Below, in pieces: positions 54,441 through 64,000 of a stretch of DNA of 64,000 nt. Position numbers and translations under genes: made by a program. The notes under the pieces are model-generated. The model saw only the letters and a program-made list of their open reading frames with translations. It had not been told where the DNA came from and searched no databases. The stretch spans positions 13,477,501 through 13,541,500 of the forward strand of contig CM040094.1 of NCBI GenBank assembly GCA_022496805.1, given 5' to 3'. This DNA comes from Pohlia nutans (Eukaryota > Streptophyta > Bryopsida > Bryales > Mniaceae). Numbering within the stretch: position 1 is the first letter of the stretch; the number at the start of each line of letters is the position of its first letter.

Positions 54441-57400
54441 GGCGATAATATCGGAAAGCAACGGCATGGACAATCTGCATTTCGAATTGAAGCAACAGCA
54501 ACTAAACTGTGGATTGCAAATGAAAGGTACGCAAATTACAATGGTGGGAAAGAAAGTGCTGTCCGAATGCTTTCTATAACATAACAGTATGAGATGCAAC
54601 TGAAAATGAACCCTATCTGAATCGTGCGCGCTAACCCTAGAACTTGAAGTTCTGGATAGGTAGTTATCTCTTACCGGAATATGTCGCAAACACAGCTCCT
54701 CTTGACACGATTCTACAGCCTCAGCCTGCAACTACGCGCAGTCTCCTCAAAGCTTAAGAACAAAAAATTCCTCCTTAATGCCATGCGAAAGTACAAGGAC
54801 CGGAGGAGCATGAGCACGCAAAGAAACGAGAAAAGGAATATTTCAGTCGCACTTCAACATTTATAGAGAATAAGGCGGGAACGATGTGGCGGGAAGAGAA
54901 AGGGAGAATTTTGAACCGTTGTTTCGCGTCCACTTAAAAATCATATCGTCCACGAGGTTCGGTGGACTTTACAACTATGGAGGGAGAAAGCTTACTGAAA
55001 ATATACGCGACAATAATAGATTTTTGTGCAGTATTTGAATACTTCATTCAAATAATTATAGATTCCATCCCTATGTAACAAGAACATTGGGAACGGAAAA
55101 TTCTACAGTGAGACATTGCTCTAATTTAAATTGTTGATCATAATAATAATATCATCCACACTGCACTTTGTTGGATTTGTCGAAAGTACAAACGTAGTTG
55201 ACAATAAAATAACCACCTCGGAGAGGTACCTTCCTCTAAATTTCAAGAGCGGTTTTAGGGTATTTAATCGAGGACTATGAAGTAATTTTGCATATTCTAG
55301 TATTTATAGTTCAGTTCTGGTATATTCTAAGAATATTCCTAGAATATTCTTTAAATAGTTTTAAAACACCCTATATTACTTCTATACATTTATTATTTTT
55401 ATCTTAAATGAAAAAAGGACACCCAATATTTGTTCACATATAGTTATGGAAATTCTCGACATTCATTACTACCTCAAGGTAACCACTAAACATATTGGTA
55501 AACATCGTCAAAACTACTATTTATAACTAAGAGTAAATTTGATTTTTTATAGAAATGGAAGTTCACCATTTTGACTTTTAGATTCCATCCGTACGGTAGT
55601 ATTTACTAAATCTATCAACGATATTTAATTATAAATTTTGAAAGTTAAATTAAATAATTCAGTCTACATTTGATAATAACAAAATTATAATGACTAAGTT
55701 GAGTAGGACTTCTTTAGAATAATTGTAAAGTGGATTTTTCAAAACATGCATTCAGTTGGTGACTTCTAACGATTGTCGTGTTTTAAAAATCTACGACCTC
55801 TTTTTGGCAACTTCTGTATCGCACTAGTATCAATTGAACTCTTACTAGCGTAGTGAAGGACTTGAATTATTACAATACTGATCATTATATTCATTTGAGA
55901 TAAAAAATTATAAATTTGTAAAAGTAATATAGGGTGTGATAAAACGAATTTAGGAATTTTTTTGGAATTTTTTGGAATATACGTAGAGTATACCCTAAAC
56001 ATACTACAGATAGTAGCATATTCCAATTGTTTCATAGCCCCCTATTAAATAACCTTTTTACGGTTATACATATCCAAAACTTACACTAACTAAGAGACTT
56101 CCCCGAGTGTATCTATGTATTTTTCACTGTAGTATTAAGCAGGTAACTTATATGGTAAGGCAAAATGTACTCCACCTACAGGTCAGGGCGCATTCTAATA
56201 TTATAGTGAGTGACGTTAATAAAATAATGGCAAATGTAATGTAATTGTCTTAATGAGGAGTGTTTTAAATATATAAAAGCAAATAACGATATAGTTGGAA
56301 GTATTTCCGTTAAATTTACGTTTAATGTGTTACTTTATTGTGTTAATATTTAGTTTAAAGGCATTATTCACGTTAATTATTAAATAATGAAATATATTGA
56401 ATTGATATACGGAAAATTTAAATTCATGAATTATGCACGTGAATTATCAAATAATCGGAACATATTAAGGAACACTAGATTTAATTTGAGTGACAAAAAT
56501 CTTGAAAAATCATGAAATATTATTAGAACTATGGGCGTTATAGACACCATGCTTGCAAATATACATTTTGTATCAAAGACAAGATCATGTCTACCACACA
56601 TATATTAAAATGACTTACTTAGACATTTGCAAGTAATATGGCAAGTGTTTACAATAGGTTATTTTTTACGTGCAAGTAATATGAAAAATTGCAAATTGAT
56701 GATTGTACTTGAGGGGGCCTCAACCCTAAATGTCAAGTGATTATGATCCTAAAGCATGATAAAAAGAAATGCACAAGTTGTAAATAATTTATAATACGCC
56801 GAAAGCATTAAATTATTCTACCCTAAACTCTAACTAATGTTTATTTGGATGAATTATCACTCAGATATTATGTTAAACTTCATCCGCTCATAACTTCTAC
56901 GATTCACGTCCAAAGATTAAATAAAAAATCATTTTAATCTCATCTCCATGCAGTCCACTTCATCAAACCCAAATCTTTTAAAGCATGACTAAATTGTTAA
57001 TATTTAATATTTCATGACTTTCGAACGATACAGCTGTATATCACCTAAATAATCTAAAAATTTCGTGAAAATTAAGACATTATTATTAGAATCACAAAGG
57101 TCTTAATTCAAGGTTTAGGATAAAATGATCCACAATCAGATTATAAAACGTTTAACGTAATATTTTAAAGCAAGTGTCAATGAAATCATCATGATTTTAC
57201 ATTTAATACATTGATTCAACAACTATATTAGGATTCGAAATACTTTCATTTAAATACATTATTGCACGCCATAGACCCTCTCAATTGCTTTCCCAATATA
57301 TATGACACTCTTTCAAATGATGAAGGGTTAGTACGTGTATGTTACGGATGGATGAATTATAAGAACCAAATATTAAACTTCATCCGCTCATACCTGCTAT

Positions 57401-58620
57401 GATTCATGTTTGAATTTAAAATACGAACTGAAGCCAATTATATTCATGTAATCTTCATGATTGTACTATGAATCTTTTTTAATTGAGATTTGTATGCGAG
57501 GTTACTATACCTTCATGTGCGTGTGATTTCACCAATTTCAATGAAAGGGAAAGAATTTGTGGAAATGTTATTCCTTATTTTGTGTTTCAATGTTTTACCT
57601 ATAATTATGAAGATTTTACAGACTCTAAAATAATTCTTCAATGAAAGAATAACTCATAAAATCAAGCATCTAATTAAAAAAAATACAAAAATCACAACAC
57701 CTACTAACAGTAGTACATTATAACCTATCACATTCAAAAGATTTCATCCAGACAATCTGTTTTTATATAATTATATCGTAATATTCGTAATCAAATTAGT
57801 GAATAGTTTTTTATTATCTGTTTCTAAAAGTTTAGAAATATTATATATGATAACAATGTTAGATTAAATCATATGAATAAATAGAATCTAAAATTCAAAA
57901 CGTATAATAATTAACTTTTATTTATACATCAAGTTTTGAATATTCATATTAGTTGCATTTTATAATACGTTGTTAGAAAACTACCCAAACCGGACATAGG
58001 TGAGGGCATGAAGGGGCTACAGAATTTGGAATTAAGATTGAAGTTACGATTGGTCCAAATTACACCTTCTATTCAAAAATTAAACTCAATACAGCAACAT
58101 AGACAATTGTGACTGGATGGATGAAAAATAAGGAATACTTCAGTATTCTACAAAATTTACGTTGTAAGAAAGGTCTCTATAACCCCTAAACGTACCACGT
58201 GAACCCTTTGAACATAAGTTGATTCTACTTAGCCTCAGAAGCAGATATTAGTATGGCAAAGATTTATATGTAAGCATAAAATCTATCCAACAAATCAAAC
58301 ATATTTGTAGTCGGAGGCCTCTCCAATATTATCAACAAGTTCCCATCAGAAGTCAAAGATTTATTGTGATTGGACGATAATTTAATAAGCTTTCTAAGAT
58401 GACTTGCTTAAAGACAATCTCAACTTGCATAAAGACAAAAGCGTGATAAAAAGAAATCATGCACAACTCGAGAAGACAACAACCTCGGAACTGTTCCGGC
58501 CCAAAGGCGCTTAACTTCAGGATTCTAATGGAATCTGCTGTAGTAGACTTGGTATGACTGCATCACGGCTGTCAGGGGAGTTCCAGAGATTTTAACCGAG
58601 AGTCTGAGTCCCGGGAGTAC
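54441..58620. other. AT-rich, no gene
   Basis: A short open frame at 54681-54866 (61 codons, basic) is not convincing. 55560-55700 and 57600-57990 are diverged copies of the dispersed repeat seen at 11.5, 34.5 and 40 kb. Otherwise nothing is recognisable. Confidence 0.55.
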
Positions 58621-59760
<1,140 letters not shown>

Positions 59761-60359
59761 TAGCTCCAATATATAAATTGAACGCATTGGCCTATTCAAC
59801 AACTATTTCAAATAGTGAATTAATTAAGATGTAACAATGGTCATATTGCAACCTATGCTCTCTATACAATGGCCAATGCAGTCCCAAACTCTCAAATCCA
59901 AAAAAAAATTCAAATATCGTGAAAACCAACATCATTTGCATGTTTGTCAAATTGTCGATATTTTAAATTCTATCGATGTCAACTCACTTCAATTTTTGCG
60001 TACAACTGTCTAAAACAATGTATACCAACATGCCAAGGCACAAAAAGTTTTATTGAAGCTACGAGAGAAAATTCACAAAATTTAAAGTACTTCCAACTTG
60101 TAGCGCACAAAACCGAGTTTTAGACATGGCTAACTTTGAAATTCATTTTCTTTCAAATCACAATCGAGTTTCTCTTCAAACTTCGGTAGTAATGTGTTAT
60201 ATGTCGCACACTACAACTTTTGCAAATTCACTTTTGGACTTTGCCCATTGATGCTCATGATATGGTTGTTTGAATGGAAAAGTTTCAAATCAATACTCAG
60301 TTTTGTTTCTGAGTGTATGTATGTATACATATATATACATATACATATACACACATATA

Positions 60360-61790
60360 TATATGTATATATATATACCCCTGCCCATACCCGGCCATGT
60401 GCCCATGCCCGTGCCATATGCCCATGCCCATGCCCGTGCACTATGCCCATGCTTCATCTCTCTCGATCAGGCTAGGGTTTGAATTTTTTTTTTCTGTTCT
60501 CTTCACGTTCCTCCTCTGTCGCCGCTGCTGTGTTCTCGCGTCGCCCCTCGCCTGTGTGTGTTTCTCCTCACTTCTTGTTTCTCTCTTTGTTGCTCTCGTT
60601 GTTTCTCTCGTTGTTTCTCTCGTTGTTTCTCTTGTTGTTTCTCTCGTTGTCTCCTCATTTGTTCTTTCTCATTTCTTGTTTCTCTCTGTGTTTAAAGTAA
60701 ATTTCAAGGCAAATTCCACTGCCGTAGGTGCTAGGTTAGAAGCTGGAGTTTCAATTTTAGGGTTCAAAGCGGATCAGAAATTGCAGGTGGAAGGGCGAAA
60801 TTGAAGGTGGAGGGCCCGTATTCTTTATGTAAGTTCACACTATTGCTCTCTTCTTGAATGCTGTGGAATTTTTTTTTTGTTTAGGGTTTAGTTATCTGTC
60901 TAGTTAAAGATGGTAACGAACCAGACCTCAGCGTTTGAGAGTCAATGGATGATTTTGAATTTTATATCTCAATTTCAAACAGAAAATACATTCACAGATT
61001 GAGAGCTCTTTTTTGATTCACGGGGTTGTGGTGCATGGTCGTTTTCAGCTTAGGGTGTGGCTTGTTTGATTAATTCCTGTAACAAATGAAACGTGAGACT
61101 GCTTGCTTTGAATTTGTGATTTAAAAACTTTAGCTTTGGTGATTCAAGTTTCACGAAAGGCATCGTGAATGATGTAGAAATAGTTACACCTTTTGCAACT
61201 GGAATCGTGCGAATTCAGGTGTTCTTGCTGGAGTGAGTGGTGTGGTTAATTTTGTGAACGAATTGCTAGAATGATCAATGTGCTTACTTTCTATTGGAGA
61301 TTTTTTTAAATGAATGTATTATCGTACATTCACAGATTGAGAGATTGTCTTGATTCTATGGCTGATGGTTGAGTTATGCTCATATAGCAAGTATGTTATC
61401 GTGTTTGTTTGAAAGAGGATTTTTAACGGTGATATAGTTCCAAAGCAGTATCATCTAACGCTATACAACCTCAGTTAATTGATAAGTGTAGTGCTTGCAA
61501 TGTTTCAGATTGATCAACTTGGTCATCAAGAGCAATTGTTGGGACACAATGAAGAGCATATTCTGGTATAAGAGGTGAGTGCTATGCTCATCCCTAAGAA
61601 GTTTTTTAAATTCATTTTTGTAGGCAGTGCATGAATTTTGTCAATGCAATGTTTTATTGTGGGATGTGTAATAGTAATGTCCAATACTGTAAGTAACAGT
61701 ACTGTAGAAAGAGTTATTGAGAGCAGGTCAGCAAAAATGTGTAATTTTCGCTTTGTTTCAGCCCTATGATTTACAGTTTAAATACAAGTA
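60360..61790 (+). promoter_or_regulatory. Candidate promoter and spliced leader of the gene at 63 kb
   Basis: A GC-rich block with CTAGGGTTT (60472), a C/T-rich tract including the 12-bp unit GTTGTTTCTCTC repeated at 60597-60652, and a clear donor TTTATGTAAGTTC near 60829. An acceptor-like TGTTTCAG at 61508, a donor AGAGGTGAGT near 61573 and an acceptor TTTGTTTCAG at about 61760 outline one or two short noncoding exons. Telo boxes and C/T tracts are common in plant 5' untranslated regions. The model is inferred from sequence signals only. Confidence 0.35.
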
Positions 61791-63046
61791 CCAGACGGTA
61801 GTTTAGGTCGATGTCAGTTTAGCTCGACACAACGTAAATGGGCAGCGAAACTCGCGTGATAAACGGTGATTTAGGTCGACCCGATCTAAACTTCACCAAT
61901 ACAAGTCACATCTGAGCTCGACTCTCCCTAAACTGCGATCAATTTTACCCTAAACCGACCTAAATTGCAGTAATTTCAGGTCGACACGACCTAAATCGCA
62001 GTCAATACATGTCGACTCTCCCTACACTGCAGTCAATTCAGGTCGACCCGACCTAAATTGCAAAAAAACTCATCTCGACACGACATCACTTGCTGTCGAT
62101 TCCGATCTAATCTCAGAACTACACGTTATAGTACGCCAAGTCCAGGATGAAACACGTAGAACATAAACATGTACCATGTGTGCATTCAGGTCGAATCGAC
62201 CTAATTTATGCTATAAAGCAATACGAATCGGTCTGATCTACCTAAGATTCAGCTCGACTCGACCTAAATCACACAAACAACCTACCCAAATATTGAACAA
62301 CTTCAGACTAGGACAACCTACTTAAAGGTCGGGATACCCTAGAATACCAAATCCTATAATCAATTCACATAAATCATATTACAAAATAGTAAAAACGCCC
62401 TCCCCCTCAAGCAGTTTAGGTCGAACCGACCTAAATAAAGAACTATCGGTCTTCATTTACAAAGAACAGGCTGAAATTTCTAAAACATGAACATGTATCA
62501 AGTGTGAATTCAGGTCGAATCGACCTAATTTACTCTCGAAATCAGTACGATTTGACTAGATAGCTGCCTAAGACGCGCAGATTCAGATCAAGGCAGCCTT
62601 TACGGCCATTAATGGCCTACAATGATCGAATAATATCCTGTATAGTAAACAAGAAAAAACACATAAGATGTGAACATTCAGGTCGACCCGACCTAAATTG
62701 CTCGCTAAGTATGGCAATTCAGGTCGGGTCGACCTGAATGTTCACATCTTCTGTGTTTCTTCATGTACTTCCGAATATCCATAATTCCTTAATATACAAA
62801 GTCCTTACCTATATTTCCTCTTTAGGTCGGGTCGACCTAAAGAGTATCACATTCACGACTCAATGCTTCATACATATGAAGCGTACTACATCCTTCAAGA
62901 TTAAGAGCCTCGTCTAATTTTTAGGTCGATCCGATCTAATTAACGGTGAACCCCTAGATGCTCGAAACTGACAAGTCTGCAGTGCGAATCTCTACATAGG
63001 CATGTTGATATGTGTGTTGTGCATTTTAGCTCGCACCGACCTGAAC
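61790..63046. repeat. Dispersed AGGTCG-N3-CGACCT palindromes upstream of the 63-kb gene
   Basis: Clear sites near 61871, 61975, 62037, 62185, 62248, 62414, 62509, 62677, 62718, 62821, 62920 and 63024, plus several degenerate ones. The half-sites are constant and the 3-base spacer varies (ACC, ACA, AAT, AAC, GGT, ATC). Spacing is irregular, unlike the 54-kb array. The region ends directly before the start codon. Confidence 0.9.
62660..62756. repeat. About 43-bp-arm inverted repeat containing two palindromes
   Basis: AAGATGTGAACATTCAGGTC and the rest of the left arm are mirrored after a short spacer by GACCTGAATGTTCACATCTT. Each arm contains one AGGTCG-N3-CGACCT site, so palindromes are nested at two scales. 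Confidence 0.85.
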
Positions 63047-63071
63047 GTCGTCTGTCCTCGTTGTGAACAGA

Positions 63072-64000
63072 ATGGCAACAGAGAGGAAGACACCAAAAGA
63101 ACAGCAAAGTGAACCCCTCAACCTCTACTACAAGAAAGTTGCACATCCACAGAGCACGGATGATGCAGAAGGCGACGACCTCGCGAACTTCGGGGAGTTC
63201 TGGGAACTGCAAGAACAAAATCTTGTTCAGTTCTGGAGTCTGAACATGATACCAATGACTCGTGATTGCTGCTTGATCACGAAGAACACCAATTCGCCGA
63301 CCTACCTCCGACTCTCATTACACGAGAAGGTCAAAGACATCAGCAACGGTGATGGCTCCAAAATCATGTTGCACTGCGTGACAACAAGAACTGAATGGGA
63401 AAAGAAGAATCAGTACAACTTCACGCTGATTCTCGACTCCGCTGTCATTCCATTCAATATCAGCCCCTTGATAGCCTCTCTCGAACACACAGAATTCAGA
63501 GGAATGATGAAGGAGCTTGAGAATAAATTTGACAGCCAATACTTCATGTCTGCCAGCGGTCAACCCCTGCGCGGGGCCCAACTCTGCTCGAAAATCCGGA
63601 AAGTGATCTAGAACTTCGAAACCTTCAAGGCCAAGATGGACATGCAGAGTCTATCGATGACACCAATAAGTGTGTCCCTCAATAACCGCAGCCAGGGAGG
63701 TAGTGCGGGATCCACATTCACAGACTCGCCAAGACCCCAACAGAGCCGCGGCAAGCGCAAGCCCAACACGCCTCTTACACCTACACCACCAACCAAAAGC
63801 CATCTCGGCTCCACGTCGAAGAAGAGGAAGACTGTTGACAAGAGGGCTCCTGAAGATGTCGACGACGTTAGCTTGGCATCTGCTATGACCGACTTGCCAG
63901 AGCCCGTGCAGGGAAACAAGAAACCAGACTTCACACGGTCCACCGAGGCGTACAAGACGTTCTGGTCGACCTGCACTGACGCCTTTGTCTGGGGAATCGA
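63072..64000 (+). pseudogene. Unrecognised gene, 5' part, one in-frame TAG, runs off the window
   Basis: ATG at 63072 (MATERKTPKEQQ) opens 179 codons to TAG 63609-63611. The same frame then stays open for 129 codons to the window end, with sensible composition: S/T/P-rich, a basic KKRKTVDKR stretch that could be a nuclear signal, then EDVDDVSLASAMTDLPEP and a Trp-containing end. The first part is an alpha/beta-looking domain (NLYYKKVAH, FGEFWELQEQNLVQFWSL, YNFTLILDSAVIPFN). No family recognised. The gene diverges from the DUF7869-like gene and shares its upstream palindrome. The TAG is most simply a nonsense mutation; a tiny intron is less likely. Confidence 0.6.

Noticed and set aside
54681..54866. 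61-codon basic frame next to the 54-kb array
   Set aside because: Short, no domain, no clear transcription signals; probably chance.
61790..63046. AGGTCG-N3-CGACCT resembles the vertebrate oestrogen response element AGGTCA-N3-TGACCT
   Set aside because: Plants have no nuclear receptors, and the sixth base differs in every copy. Only the inverted-repeat-with-3-bp-spacer geometry is shared.

Overview
The window looks like nuclear DNA of a streptophyte (a land plant or a close algal relative). The supports are: a primer-binding site complementary to the anticodon arm of plant initiator tRNA-Met; Copia and Tat/Athila-type Gypsy retrotransposons with a 'putative plant transposon protein' accessory ORF; an F-box/kelch-like gene; FCP1-like HAD phosphatase fragments; a tRNA-type SINE; and telo-box-like motifs. 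Nothing fixes the species. A seedless plant or charophyte would fit the gene families, but that is a guess. No complete, unbroken, clearly host housekeeping gene is present.

Layout. 1-5281 plus 10731-11400 is one locus carrying an unrecognised, broken multi-exon gene and two FCP1-like HAD pseudogenes. It is dotted with a 20-bp palindrome related to CATCGGGGGATCCCCCGATG. A young Copia element (5282-10730) interrupts the second HAD copy. 12669-23557 is a nearly full-length Gypsy element with 543-bp LTRs, a broken gag-pol and a large accessory ORF, saturated with GTCGAC. 24.2-29.05 kb is a second retroelement-related segment with an antisense accessory ORF, saturated with CCGG/TCCGGA. 29.3-30.8 kb holds an F-box-like gene with one in-frame stop. 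31.28-32.64 kb is a giant fold-back element. 36.9-49.3 kb is a diverged segmental duplication (two long units and a partial one) in which later insertions can be read against empty sites in the sister copies. 50.26-53.10 kb (minus strand) encodes a 946-residue DUF7869-like protein. 54.4-61.8 kb is AT-rich with microsatellites. 63.07 kb to the window end is the start of an unrecognised gene.

Main theme. Several segments carry their own short palindromic DNA word at high density: GGGATCCC-type in the first locus, GTCGAC in the Gypsy element, TCCGGA in the next element, and AGGTCG-N3-CGACCT in arrays directly 5' of the two divergent genes at 53 and 63 kb. Each such segment also encodes a large protein of unknown function, and two of these proteins share a globular domain plus a long coiled coil. 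This resembles the logic of VANC anti-silencing proteins of Arabidopsis VANDAL transposons, where an element-encoded protein recognises an element-specific repeated motif. The words are seen directly; the reader-protein link is inference.

A second theme is decay. Almost every long reading frame apart from the Copia polyprotein, the DUF7869-like gene and the antisense accessory ORF is broken by one or a few in-frame stops or one-base shifts. All three stop codons are involved, so this is not a changed genetic code.
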